NCBI GenBank assembly: GCA_903890485.1
Contig: CAITBM010000026.1
Location: forward strand, 1 to 64,000
Source of the DNA: an uncultured Opitutaceae bacterium
Lineage (GTDB): Bacteria; Verrucomicrobiota; Verrucomicrobiia; Opitutales; Opitutaceae
DNA: 64,000 bases
Direction: 5' to 3'
The translations under genes and the position numbers were made by a program. This document shows positions 18,162 to 27,148 of this stretch, one piece after another. The notes below the pieces were generated by a model. It was given only the letters and a program-made list of their open reading frames with translations. It did no database searches and had not been told where the DNA came from. The stretch's first letter is position 1. Each line of letters opens with the position of its first letter.

Positions 18162-19964
18162 ATGTCTTCGTCTCAGTCCACGCTCACCCCTCTCGACTGG
18201 CTCGCGATCGCCATGTACTTCGGTCTCCTCCTGGGTGTCGCAACCTGGGTCGTGCGAAAAAACAAGGACACGGCCGCCGACTACTTCCTGGCCGGACGCA
18301 ACCTCGGGTGGTGGGTGATCGGCGCTTCGATCTTCGCCTCCAACATCGGCAGCGAGCACATCGTCGGCCTCGCCGGCTCGGGTGCATCGGACGGCGTGGC
18401 GCTCGCCCACTATGAGCTCCATGCCTGGTGCCTTCTTGTCCTGGCCTGGGTGTTCGTCCCCTTCTACTCGAGAGCGCTCGTGTTCACGATGCCCGAGTTC
18501 CTCGAGCGGCGGTTCAGCTCCGGTTCGCGCTACGTGCTCTCGATCGTCTCGATCATCACCTTCATCGTCTCCAAGATCGCGGTCGGCATCTTTGCCGGCG
18601 GCGTCGTCTTTGCGACCCTCCTGCCCGAGGTTCACCTCACGATCGGGGGATCGACGATCAACAGCTTCTGGATCGGCAGCGTTTCCGTGATCCTGCTAAC
18701 CGGCCTCTACACGCTGCTAGGCGGCATGCGGGCGGTCGTCTACAACGACGCCGTGCAGGTCGTCGTCCTGATCGGCGGCTCGGCGTGCCTCACCTTCTAT
18801 GGGCTTCACCGGCTCGGGGGCTGGGGAGAGCTCAGGCACTACTGCGGGTCGGAGATGTTCAACCTCTGGAAGCCGATCACGCCCGCCGGTGTCCAGTCGA
18901 CCTGGGCACCCATCCTCGAGACCAATGCCGCGGGCGGGATCGTGAAGCAGGCCTGGTACTTCAACGACCGTTTCCCCTGGCCCGGCATGCTGATCTGCGC
19001 GCCCATCATTGGCCTGTGGTACTGGTGCACCGACCAATACATCGTCCAGCGGGCCCTCGGCGCGCCGAACGAGACCATCGCCCGCCGCGGAAGCATCTTC
19101 GCGGCGTTCCTTAAGCTCTTTCCCGTCTACCTCTTCATCATCCCGGGGCTCATCTGCTTCGCCCTCGCCAAGAGCGGGAAGATCCCGGAATTGACCTCAA
19201 TGGTGGGTGCCGACGGGAAGCCGGTCCCGAGCGAGGCCCAGGCGGCCTTCCCCCTCATGGTCAAGTACCTGCTGCCCCCCGGGCTAAGGGGCGTCGTGGT
19301 GGCCGGGCTCCTCTCCGCGCTCATGGGTTCGCTCGCCGGCGTCTTTAACGCCTGCTCGACCCTGTTCACTGTAGACATCTACCAGAAGCTGCGTCCCCTG
19401 GCCTCGCAGCACGAACTGGTGAGGATGGGGCGCATTGCCACGGGCGTCATGATCGTGGTCGCCTTGGTCTGGATCCCGGTGATCCAGGGGGCCCACGGGC
19501 TCTACGACTACCTGCAGTCCGTGCAGGGCTACCTGGCGCCCCCGATCTTTGTCGTCTTCTTCTTCGGGGTCTTCTGGAAGCGCCTCAACGCCCAGGGCTG
19601 CCTCTGGGCCATGGTGGTCGGATTCGCGATCGGCGGGTTCCGCATGGTCGTCGATACGCTCAAGACCATGAAGGTTCCCGGCCTGGAGAACGGGTACGAC
19701 CACGGCTCGTTCTTCTGGATAGTTAACAGCATCAATTTCCAGTACTTCAGCGTGCTGATCACGGTGGTCTCCGCGGTCGTCATGGTGGTAGTGAGCTACA
19801 TGACCGCGACGCCCGACTACGTGCGAATGAAGAGCCTCACCTTTGCCACCGCTTCGGCGGAGGACAAGGCGCGGACACGCTCCAGCTGGGAGAAGAAGGA
19901 CGTGGTGTTCTCGGCCTTCATCATGGCCTGCATCATCGCCGCTTACGTCTACTTCTCGGGCTGA
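18162..19964 (+). CDS. Sodium/solute symporter (SSS family), probable arabinose or galactose importer
   Basis: 600 residues with about 14 membrane helices. SSS hallmarks are the first helix 'LDWLAIAMYFGLLLGVATW', 'DYFLAGRNLGWWVIGASIFASNIGSEHIVGLAG' (sodium site and unwound helix), and 'GLWYWCTDQYIVQRALGA', very like vibrio SGLT-type sugar transporters. It would import a sugar driven by sodium. It is divergent from araBAD and followed after 43 bases by galM and then a GH2 beta-galactosidase, so arabinose or galactose is the likely substrate. Start ATG 18162 leaves a short hydrophilic leader before the first helix. Confidence 0.9.
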   Translation: MSSSQSTLTPLDWLAIAMYFGLLLGVATWVVRKNKDTAADYFLAGRNLGWWVIGASIFASNIGSEHIVGLAGSGASDGVALAHYELHAWCLLVLAWVFVPFYSRALVFTMPEFLERRFSSGSRYVLSIVSIITFIVSKIAVGIFAGGVVFATLLPEVHLTIGGSTINSFWIGSVSVILLTGLYTLLGGMRAVVYNDAVQVVVLIGGSACLTFYGLHRLGGWGELRHYCGSEMFNLWKPITPAGVQSTWAPILETNAAGGIVKQAWYFNDRFPWPGMLICAPIIGLWYWCTDQYIVQRALGAPNETIARRGSIFAAFLKLFPVYLFIIPGLICFALAKSGKIPELTSMVGADGKPVPSEAQAAFPLMVKYLLPPGLRGVVVAGLLSALMGSLAGVFNACSTLFTVDIYQKLRPLASQHELVRMGRIATGVMIVVALVWIPVIQGAHGLYDYLQSVQGYLAPPIFVVFFFGVFWKRLNAQGCLWAMVVGFAIGGFRMVVDTLKTMKVPGLENGYDHGSFFWIVNSINFQYFSVLITVVSAVVMVVVSYMTATPDYVRMKSLTFATASAEDKARTRSSWEKKDVVFSAFIMACIIAAYVYFSG

Positions 19965-20007
19965 GCCCCACGCCCCTTCACGCCATAGCCCCTAGGACCC
20001 CAATTTC

Positions 20008-21123
20008 ATGAAACTCCACGATCTCGCGAGGTTTAGCCTTACCCTTTCCGCGCTCGCGCTCACCGCGGCGCTCGCCCAGGCAAAGGTCGAAAAGCTCCCA
20101 TTCGGAGTGGCGGCGGGCAAGCCCGTCGAGCTCTACGTCCTCTCCAACGGGTCGGGGATGACGGCGAAGATCATGACCTATGGGGCCACGATCACCGAGT
20201 TGGACACCGCCGACCGGAACGGGAAACTGGGCGACGTGGTGCTGGGTTTTGACAGCCTGGAGGGGTATCTCTCAAAAGAGCCCTTCTTCGGCGCCACCGT
20301 CGGTCGCGTCGGCAACCGGATCGCGAAGGGCCTTTTTACGCTGAACGGTCACACGTACAGGCTCGCCACCAACGATGGCCCCAACCACCTGCATGGCGGG
20401 ACCAAGGGCTTTGACAAGAGGGTATGGAGCGCCGAAGTGGTCCCCGGCAGCGTGGCCTCCGTCAAGTTCAGCTACGTGAGCCCCGACGGCGAGGAGGGTT
20501 ATCCGGGAACCTGCGCGGTCACCGTCACCTTCTCGGTCACCGACGCAAACGAACTTCGGGTCGAGTACACCGTGTCACCGGACAAGGACACCCCCGCAAA
20601 CGTCACCAACCACAGCTATTTCAACCTGGGTGGGGCGGACCAGGGCGGCATCCTTGACCAGGAGGTGATGCTCAACGCCGATAGTTTTACGCCCGTGGAC
20701 TCGACCCTGATCCCGACCGGCGAGCTTAAGTCCGTCGCGGGCACCCCGATGGATTTCCGCAAGCCGACGCCGGTTGGGGCGCGGATCCAGCAGGTGGGCG
20801 GCAACCCGGTGGGCTACGACCACAATTTTGTTCTCAACCGGTCGGGCGACGGCCTCTCCCTGGTGGCCACCGTCCGCGACCCGAAGACCGGGCGCCAGAT
20901 GACGGTCTCGAGCACCGAGCCGGGCGTCCAATTCTACAGCGGCAACTTCCTGGACGGCACCCTGACTGGCAAGAAGGGCGTCGCCTACAAGCAGTATTGG
21001 GGGCTCTGCCTTGAGACCCAGCATTTTCCCGACTCGGTTAACCATCCGAATTTCCCGTCCTACGTGGTCAAGGCCGGCGAGACCTACCGCTCCACCACGG
21101 TCTTTGGCTTCACGGCCAACTAG
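20008..21123 (+). CDS. galM: Exported aldose 1-epimerase (mutarotase)
   Basis: 371 residues with a signal peptide (MKLHDLARFSLTLSALALTAALAQA), so it acts outside the cytoplasm. GalM features: 'MTYGATITELDTADRNG', 'GATVGRVGNRIAKG', 'NGPNHLHGG' replaced here by 'DGPNHLHGG', catalytic histidine in 'TNHSYFNLGG', 'VGYDHNFVL', and the glutamate base in 'LCLETQHFPDS'. It interconverts alpha and beta anomers of aldoses such as galactose or arabinose, helping sugars freed by the neighbouring GH2 enzyme to fit the upstream symporter. It lies 43 bases after the symporter gene and about 110 before the beta-galactosidase. Confidence 0.94.
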   Translation: MKLHDLARFSLTLSALALTAALAQAKVEKLPFGVAAGKPVELYVLSNGSGMTAKIMTYGATITELDTADRNGKLGDVVLGFDSLEGYLSKEPFFGATVGRVGNRIAKGLFTLNGHTYRLATNDGPNHLHGGTKGFDKRVWSAEVVPGSVASVKFSYVSPDGEEGYPGTCAVTVTFSVTDANELRVEYTVSPDKDTPANVTNHSYFNLGGADQGGILDQEVMLNADSFTPVDSTLIPTGELKSVAGTPMDFRKPTPVGARIQQVGGNPVGYDHNFVLNRSGDGLSLVATVRDPKTGRQMTVSSTEPGVQFYSGNFLDGTLTGKKGVAYKQYWGLCLETQHFPDSVNHPNFPSYVVKAGETYRSTTVFGFTAN

Positions 21124-21231
21124 AGCCGGTCCTGATCGCGTCATCAGGGGTGCTTGAATCGGCCGGGGACCCCGTCGGCCTGCTTGCCGTGGGGCGCTTG
21201 TTTCGCCACGCTTGGTTTCCCCATCACCCCT

Positions 21232-24108
21232 ATGAATAAAGGCCCCCGACGTTTCCTCGGGCTCCTCATGGCCTCCGCCATGGCAGCCTTCACACTCACC
21301 GCTCACGCCCAGGCCGCGGGGCGGGAGCGCCTGCTGATGGATTTCGGCTGGAAGTTCCACCTGGGAAACGAGTGGGGACCGGGTTACGGCCTCAACAAGG
21401 CCGGCGGGGGCTATGGCCCGGCGAGCGTCTCCTTTAGCGATGCCAGCTGGCGGACACTGAACCTGCCGCACGACTGGGCCATTGAGCTGCCCTTCGACAA
21501 GACGGCCGACGGGTCCCACGGGTTCCGGGCGATCGGGGAGGGCTTCCCCTCCAACAGCTTGGGCTGGTACCGCAGGACCTTCGACCTTCCCTCCTCCGAT
21601 GCCGGCAAGCGCCTCTGGCTTGAATTTGACGGGGTCTACAGGGACTGCACGGTCATCGTTAACGGCTGGTTCGTCGGCCACCATGAGGGAGGCTACAACG
21701 GCTTCCGGTACGACATCACCGATGTCGCCAACTGCGGCGGCAAGAACGTGGTCTCCGTGCGCGTGGATGCCTCGCAGTTTGAGGGATGGTTCTACGAGGG
21801 CGCGGGGATCTACAGACACGTGTGGCTCGTGAAGACCGCGCCCGTGTCGATCGCCCCGGACGGCGTGTTCGTCTACAGCCAGTTCAAGGGCGGCGTGCCG
21901 AAGGGCCCCGCTGAGGTGCACCTCCAGACGCAGCTTGCGAACTCGCTCGCAACGCCGGCGCAGGCGACGGTTTCATGGGAGATCCTCTCCCCTACAGGGG
22001 AATCGGTGGCGAAAATCACGCAGCCGCAGTTTGTCGGCGCGAAGTCGAGCGCAGAGGCCGCCATGACGGTGGTGGTGCCGCCGCCGCACCTGTGGTCTCC
22101 CGAGACCCCGACCCTCTACAAGCTCGTTACCGAGGTCGCAGTCGACGGCAAGGTCGTGGACCGGATGGAGACCGAATTCGGCTTCCGCACATTCGCCTTT
22201 GATGCGGACCGGGGCTTCCTGCTGAACGGAGAGCCCTACACGCTTAAGGGCACGTCCAACCACCAGGACCATGCGGGTGTCGGCGCCGCCGTTCCGGATG
22301 CGATCCAGTACTTCCGGATCGCGCGGCTGAAGGAAATGGGCTGCAACGCCTACCGCACGACGCACAACCCCCCGACCCCCGAGCTCCTGGATGCGTGCGA
22401 CCGCCTGGGGATGATCGTGATGGACGAGAACCGGTTGCTCGCCAGCGATGTTAGCCACCTGGCGATGCTTGCCGACCACGTGCGCCGCGATCGCAATCGG
22501 GCGTCCGTGGGAATCTGGTCCATCGGAAACGAGGAATTTGACGTCCAGGACACGCAGGCCGGAAAGCGCACGACGGCGACGATGCAGGACCTCGTCAAGC
22601 GGCTGGACCCGACCCGGCCCGTCACGTGCAACGCGGCTGTCGGAAACGACTATCCCGGGATCAACGAGGCCATCGAGGTCCGCGGTTGGAGCTACCATGT
22701 GGGCAAGGATATGGACGATTACCACAGGGAGCACCCGCAGCAGCCGAACGTCGGGAGCGAGCAGGGGAGCACCGTCACGACACGCGGCATCTATGCCGTC
22801 GACAAGGAAAAGGGCTACATGAGCGCCTACGACGACTTTGCGCCCGAGTGGGCCCAGACCGCGGAAGCGTGGCTAACCTACTTTGCCGCGAGGCCCTGGA
22901 TGTCGGGCGGCTTCGTGTGGACCGGATTCGACTACCGCGGCGAGCCGACCCCCTATGGGTGGCCCTGCATCAACTCCCACTTTGGAATCCTCGACACCTG
23001 CGGGTTCCCCAAGGACAACTTCTGGTTCTATCAGGCGGCCTGGACCAACGCGCCGATGGTCCACGTGCTCCCGCACTGGAACTGGCCGGGGAGGGAAGGG
23101 CAATTGATCGACGTCCGGGCCCAGAGCAACGCCGAGGAGGTCGAGCTCTACCTGAACGGGCGCAGCCTCGGGCGTCAGGCCATGAAGCGCAATTCCGAGG
23201 CCCGGTGGAAGGTGGCCTACGCGCCGGGATCCCTCTCTGCCCTCGCCTACAGGGCCGGCAAGGTGGTGGCGGAGACGAAGGTCGAGACCGTGGGCGATCC
23301 CTATGCGATCAAACTCACCGCCGACAGGTCGGCAATCTGGGGGGACCGCCAGGATGCCGCGGTGTACACCGTCGCGGTGACGGACTCGCAGGGACGGGTT
23401 TCGCCCGTCGCCTCGAACGGGATCGCCTTCTCGGTCGAGGGTCCGGGCCGGATCATCGGTGTCGGAAATGGTGACCCGAGCTGCCACGAGCCGGATACCT
23501 TCGTTGCGACAGCCGCCTCGCGCTCGGTGCCGATCGGCGGCTGGCGCAGCAAGAAAGTGGAAGCCATTGCCGGCGACACGGACCCCGAGCTCCAGCCGGC
23601 GTTCGACGACTCGGCGTGGGCCCCGGTCGACGTCAGCTCGGAGACCGGCCCGGTCGCCTCGGGGGAGAAGGCCTTCTACCGCTGCCGCTTCACCGTCGAT
23701 GCCTCGCAGCTGGCCTCGGCCGCCGTCGAAATCGTCTTTTCAAAGATCCAGGGTGGCCAGGCTGTCTTCGTAAACGGGAAGAAGGTTCTGGGTGGCACCA
23801 GTTCGCGAACCTCGACCGTCATCGATGCGAAGAGCCTCCTTCATGCGGGCGAGAACGTCATCGCGGTCGCGGTTCACAACTATGATGCCGACAGCGGTGG
23901 GCTTCGCCGGGGGGTGGCGCTCCATCTCCAGGATGAACCCGGCCCGGTCTCCTGGTCGCGCAGTGTTTTCAATGGCCTGGCCCAGGTGATCGTCCAGTCG
24001 ACGGGCGGGTCCGGGGCCATCACCCTGAGGGCAACTTCCGTGGGCCTCCGGCCGGCGGCGGCCCAGGTCCGGGCCCTTGATGCTGTGGTGCAGCCCAGGG
24101 TTCCCTAG
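21232..24108 (+). CDS. Secreted GH2-family beta-galactosidase with inserted C-terminal binding domain
   Basis: 958 residues from ATG 21232, giving a signal peptide ending 'TLTAHAQA'. Domains in order: sugar-binding jelly roll ('LNLPHDWAIELPF', about 50-220), Ig-like sandwich, TIM barrel from about 330 with 'NHQDHAGVG', acid/base Glu in 'SIGNEEFD' and nucleophile Glu in 'VGSEQGS', then a DUF4982-like Ig domain. A C-terminal Ig domain starting 'YAIKLTADRSAIW' is interrupted at about 765-905 by a galactose-binding-like module ('FDDSAWAPVDVSSETG ... FYRCRFTVD ... VFVNGKKVLGG'), after which the Ig strands resume ('NGLAQVIVQSTGGSGAITLRA'). It removes beta-galactosyl residues from oligosaccharides or galactans. 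It belongs to the symporter-galM operon region. Confidence 0.88.
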   Translation: MNKGPRRFLGLLMASAMAAFTLTAHAQAAGRERLLMDFGWKFHLGNEWGPGYGLNKAGGGYGPASVSFSDASWRTLNLPHDWAIELPFDKTADGSHGFRAIGEGFPSNSLGWYRRTFDLPSSDAGKRLWLEFDGVYRDCTVIVNGWFVGHHEGGYNGFRYDITDVANCGGKNVVSVRVDASQFEGWFYEGAGIYRHVWLVKTAPVSIAPDGVFVYSQFKGGVPKGPAEVHLQTQLANSLATPAQATVSWEILSPTGESVAKITQPQFVGAKSSAEAAMTVVVPPPHLWSPETPTLYKLVTEVAVDGKVVDRMETEFGFRTFAFDADRGFLLNGEPYTLKGTSNHQDHAGVGAAVPDAIQYFRIARLKEMGCNAYRTTHNPPTPELLDACDRLGMIVMDENRLLASDVSHLAMLADHVRRDRNRASVGIWSIGNEEFDVQDTQAGKRTTATMQDLVKRLDPTRPVTCNAAVGNDYPGINEAIEVRGWSYHVGKDMDDYHREHPQQPNVGSEQGSTVTTRGIYAVDKEKGYMSAYDDFAPEWAQTAEAWLTYFAARPWMSGGFVWTGFDYRGEPTPYGWPCINSHFGILDTCGFPKDNFWFYQAAWTNAPMVHVLPHWNWPGREGQLIDVRAQSNAEEVELYLNGRSLGRQAMKRNSEARWKVAYAPGSLSALAYRAGKVVAETKVETVGDPYAIKLTADRSAIWGDRQDAAVYTVAVTDSQGRVSPVASNGIAFSVEGPGRIIGVGNGDPSCHEPDTFVATAASRSVPIGGWRSKKVEAIAGDTDPELQPAFDDSAWAPVDVSSETGPVASGEKAFYRCRFTVDASQLASAAVEIVFSKIQGGQAVFVNGKKVLGGTSSRTSTVIDAKSLLHAGENVIAVAVHNYDADSGGLRRGVALHLQDEPGPVSWSRSVFNGLAQVIVQSTGGSGAITLRATSVGLRPAAAQVRALDAVVQPRVP

Positions 24109-24130
24109 GCTGGGGGCAGGACCCTCCACC

Positions 24131-24793
24131 ATGCATCAACTGAGCGCGGTCGAGGCCAGGGTTCTCGGATCCCTGGCCGAGAAGTCCCTGACGACCCCCG
24201 ATTACTACCCGTTGTCGATCAACGCGCTCACGAACGCCTGCAACCAGACCTCGAGCCGCGACCCTGTGGTCACGTACTCCGAGCAGACGGTTACCCAGGC
24301 GCTCGAGTCGCTCAGGGAAAAGAAATTGGCGTTCCTTTTCCAGGGCGCCGACAGCCGCGTGGCGCGCTACGGGCACCGCCTGGTCGAGGCGTTCGGGTTG
24401 AGTCGTCCCGAGACCGCCGCCTTGCTGGTCCTCATTCTCCGGGGGCCGCAGACCGTGGGCGAGGTGCGCACCCGCACCGGGCGGATGTGCGAGTTTGCCA
24501 GCCTCGAAGAGGCCGAGGCGTGCCTGTCGGGGCTGGCCGCCCGGACCGAGGACCCGCTGGTCCTGAAGCTGCCGCGAAGGTCGGGAATGAAGGAGCAGCG
24601 GTACGCGCACCTCCTCTCGGGTCCGGTCGGTGCCGACACCGTTGGCGACCCTTCGGCGCCGCTTGGCGCCGCCCCGCCCGCGGACACCTTGGAGGAGCGC
24701 ATCCGGTGCCTCGAGGACGAGGCCTCGGCCCTGAGGACGGAGGTTGCCACGCTTTCCCGCGAGCTTGGCGAGCTCCGCAAGTTGCTGGAGTAG
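24131..24793 (+). CDS. yceH: YceH-family (DUF480) winged-helix protein
   Basis: 220 residues from ATG 24131 ('MHQLSAVEARVLGSLAEKS'). DUF480 proteins hold two winged-helix domains; the first shows 'TPDYYPLSINALTNACNQTSSRDPVV' and the second 'ETAALLVLILRGPQTVGEVRTRTGRM', both diagnostic. A C-terminal coiled coil ('EERIRCLEDEASALRTEVATLSRELGEL', quoted here in outline) follows. The cellular role of YceH is not established. It lies 22 bases downstream of the beta-galactosidase and 63 upstream of an esterase, so it may be co-transcribed with carbohydrate genes, but a specific regulatory role is unproven. Confidence 0.9.
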   Translation: MHQLSAVEARVLGSLAEKSLTTPDYYPLSINALTNACNQTSSRDPVVTYSEQTVTQALESLREKKLAFLFQGADSRVARYGHRLVEAFGLSRPETAALLVLILRGPQTVGEVRTRTGRMCEFASLEEAEACLSGLAARTEDPLVLKLPRRSGMKEQRYAHLLSGPVGADTVGDPSAPLGAAPPADTLEERIRCLEDEASALRTEVATLSRELGELRKLLE

Positions 24794-24856
24794 GGTTGCG
24801 GAGCCGCACCGCGTCCGCCCCCCAACCCGATCCTCGTGACGAACCCAAGTTTTCCC

Positions 24857-25975
24857 ATGCCTATACCCCGTGTGATCCTTGCCCTCCCTGTGGTTCTCTC
24901 GCTCTTGACGGTTGCGCGGGCCGTGGGACCGGCGCTTGCCCAACCCTCGACCCTGGTCTCCGCCAGTGACAGCCGGATCGGCTACATGGGCCGCTACGAG
25001 GTCACCCAGGAAGGGGCAAAGATGGGCTTTCCCGGGGTCACGTTTCGATTCGCCTACAGGGGCGTGGCACCCAGTTTGCGGCTGACGGGCGACTCCCCCG
25101 ATTGCTACTTTAACCTGTCCTGCAACGGATGGGACCCGGTCCTTATCCACCTTAAGAAAGGACCCAACCAGATTGCTCTCCCCACCGGCGTTGCCCCGGC
25201 AGGGGGATGGGTGATTGAGCTGGTGCGCCGGACTGAGTCCTGGATGGGGACTGCTTCCTTCAACGGCATTGTCGTTCCCCCGGGGTGCGAGATCCTGGAG
25301 GCCCCTCCTTTTCCCCAAAGGAAGCTCCTTTTCATCGGGGACTCGCTCACTTGCGGTGAATACGACGAGCGGTTTCCCCCGGAGAACGACTCCACTCCGC
25401 GGACGACCAACGCCGTCCGCTCCTACGCCATGGTTCTCGCCCGCTGGCTCAATGCGCAGGTCCACCTGGTGAGCTACGGCGGCAGAGGGATCACCCGGGA
25501 CTGGGCCGGCAAGACGGACGTGAACACGGTCCCGGTGTTTTTCCAGCGGGCCCTTCCCGACTCAAAGGATTCAACCTGGGATCACGCGCGCTATCAGCCG
25601 GATGTCGTGGTTGTAAACGACGGGACCGACTTTGACGGGGGCCCTCTTGACCTCGGGCACCTGACACAGGCATACGCCTCGTTCGTGGAGGACGTGCGCA
25701 AAGCCTATCCAAAGGCATACATCCTTTTGACTGAGAGCGGATTTCAATCCGATGGATCCGACGGAAGCTCCCGAGCCCAAAGGGACGCCCTCCTTGGCGT
25801 GATCCGGTCGGTTGCCGACGGTCGCCATGCGGCGGGCGATCCCCGAGTGGACATTGTGCGCACCGGGTTTTTCCCGGGAACGCCCACCAACACCCACTTG
25901 GTCGCCTTCCAGCAGGAGCAGATCGCGCTCGACCTCCTTGAGCCGATACGTGCCGCTGCCGGATGGAATCCCTAG
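24857..25975 (+). CDS. Secreted SGNH-type carbohydrate esterase (CE2-like)
   Basis: 372 residues. Signal peptide 'MPIPRVILALPVVLSLLTVA'; a GTG at 24836 would add seven residues. An N-terminal beta-sandwich (about 35-145: 'GRYEVTQEGAKMGFPG', 'YFNLSCNGWDPV') precedes an SGNH hydrolase domain with the nucleophile Ser in 'FIGDSLTCGEYD', 'SYGGRGI' (oxyanion Gly) and a terminal His in 'PTNTHLVAFQQEQIA'. This architecture is that of CE2 acetyl-xylan/mannan esterases, which often work with a Ser-His dyad. The block III motif is 'VVNDGTDF' rather than the usual 'GTND', so the oxyanion Asn is displaced. Deacetylation of plant polysaccharide fits the neighbouring glycosidases. Confidence 0.8.
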   Translation: MPIPRVILALPVVLSLLTVARAVGPALAQPSTLVSASDSRIGYMGRYEVTQEGAKMGFPGVTFRFAYRGVAPSLRLTGDSPDCYFNLSCNGWDPVLIHLKKGPNQIALPTGVAPAGGWVIELVRRTESWMGTASFNGIVVPPGCEILEAPPFPQRKLLFIGDSLTCGEYDERFPPENDSTPRTTNAVRSYAMVLARWLNAQVHLVSYGGRGITRDWAGKTDVNTVPVFFQRALPDSKDSTWDHARYQPDVVVVNDGTDFDGGPLDLGHLTQAYASFVEDVRKAYPKAYILLTESGFQSDGSDGSSRAQRDALLGVIRSVADGRHAAGDPRVDIVRTGFFPGTPTNTHLVAFQQEQIALDLLEPIRAAAGWNP

Positions 25976-25986
25976 CCCAGGCAGGC

Positions 25987-27129
25987 TCAGCCGAGCGCCT
26001 GCTCGATATCGGCGACAAGGTCCCGGGTGTCCTCGAGGCCGACCGACATGCGAAGGAGGTCCGGCGGAGTCGCGCTCTGGGCTCCCTCGACGCTCGCACG
26101 GTGCTCGACTAGGCTCTCGACGCCCCCGAGCGAGGTCGCGCGCTTCCAAATCCTGAGCTTGCCGATGAAGCGGAGAGCCCCCGGTGCGCCGCCCTTCGCG
26201 CGAAGAGACAGCATGCCGCCGTAGCCTCCCTGCATCTGCCGGGACGCGACCGCGTGGCCGGGGAATGACGCAAGCCCGGGGTAGAGGACAGCCTCGAGTG
26301 CGCTGTGGCCGCTGAAGTGCTCGGCGATCGAAAGGGCGCTTCTACTCTGGGCGGGCACCCGAACAAAGAGAGTGCGCATCCCCCGCAGGAGGAGCCAGGC
26401 CTCGAAGGGCCCCAGGACGGTGCCGGATTGTGACCGCACCAGCTTGATCGCAGCCCAGAGCTCGTTGACGCTGCGCGTGGTCAGGGATCCGGCGATCACG
26501 TCGGAGTGCCCGTTAAGGTACTTTGTGGCGGAGTGCATCACCAGGTCGGCCCCAAGCGAGAGCGGCCGCGTGTGGACGGGGGTGGCGAACGTCGAGTCGA
26601 CCGCCAGGATCGCCCCGGCGCCGTGGGCTAGGGAGGCGAGTGCTGCGATGTCACACACATCCAGGGTGGGGTTTGCCGGCGTTTCCGCCCAGACCAGGCG
26701 GGTTACCCCGGGGCGGATCGCGGCGGCAACCTTGGCCGTGTCCGCCATGTCCACGAACTCCACCTGGAGGCCCCAGGTGGTGGCCCACCCGCGAAGCCAT
26801 CCGCGGAGCGCCCAATAGATCACGTGGGGCACGAGCACGTGGTCGCCCGGCCTTAGCGCCGAGAAAACCGCCGTCGCTGCGCTCATCCCCGAGCTGAAAA
26901 CGGCGCTTGCGGCCCCGCCCTCCAGGTAGGAGATCAGCGCCTCGGGCTGGTCGTAGTTAGGGTTGTCCGCCCGCGAGTAGAGCCGCCCGGAGACCAGGCG
27001 GTTGTCGGGGTCGCGCTCATAGGTTGTCGCGGGCTGGATGGGCGGGACAAAGGCGCCCGTGGACGGGTCTGTGAACCCGAGGGCCTGGGCTGCGGCGGTG
27101 GAGGGATGGACCCGGTCGGGAAGGCTCAT
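25987..27129 (-). CDS. Cystathionine gamma-synthase-family PLP enzyme, third gene of the RuBisCO-like-protein operon
   Basis: 380 residues from ATG 27129. It belongs to the Cys/Met-metabolism PLP family: 'FVPPIQPATTYERD', the PLP-stacking 'YSRADNPNYDQPEALISYLEGG', 'SSGMSAATAVFSAL', 'ETPANPTLDVCDI', and the Schiff-base lysine in 'MHSATKYLNGHSDVI'. Members include cystathionine gamma-synthase, gamma/beta-lyases and O-acyl-homoserine sulfhydrylases, and sequence alone does not separate them. It follows the cupin gene by 19 bases, which ends an RLP-cupin-PLP operon. In that context reuse of methanethiol (as an acyl-homoserine thiol-lyase) is an attractive role. It is distinct from the longer MetY encoded divergently at 28817. 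Confidence 0.85.
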   Translation of the reverse strand: MSLPDRVHPSTAAAQALGFTDPSTGAFVPPIQPATTYERDPDNRLVSGRLYSRADNPNYDQPEALISYLEGGAASAVFSSGMSAATAVFSALRPGDHVLVPHVIYWALRGWLRGWATTWGLQVEFVDMADTAKVAAAIRPGVTRLVWAETPANPTLDVCDIAALASLAHGAGAILAVDSTFATPVHTRPLSLGADLVMHSATKYLNGHSDVIAGSLTTRSVNELWAAIKLVRSQSGTVLGPFEAWLLLRGMRTLFVRVPAQSRSALSIAEHFSGHSALEAVLYPGLASFPGHAVASRQMQGGYGGMLSLRAKGGAPGALRFIGKLRIWKRATSLGGVESLVEHRASVEGAQSATPPDLLRMSVGLEDTRDLVADIEQALG

Positions 27130-27148
27130 GGTTTGGTTTCCGGGCCTG

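Noticed and set aside
20575-21921. Long minus-strand open frame opposite galM and the GH2 gene
   Set aside because: Low-complexity antisense of certain genes.
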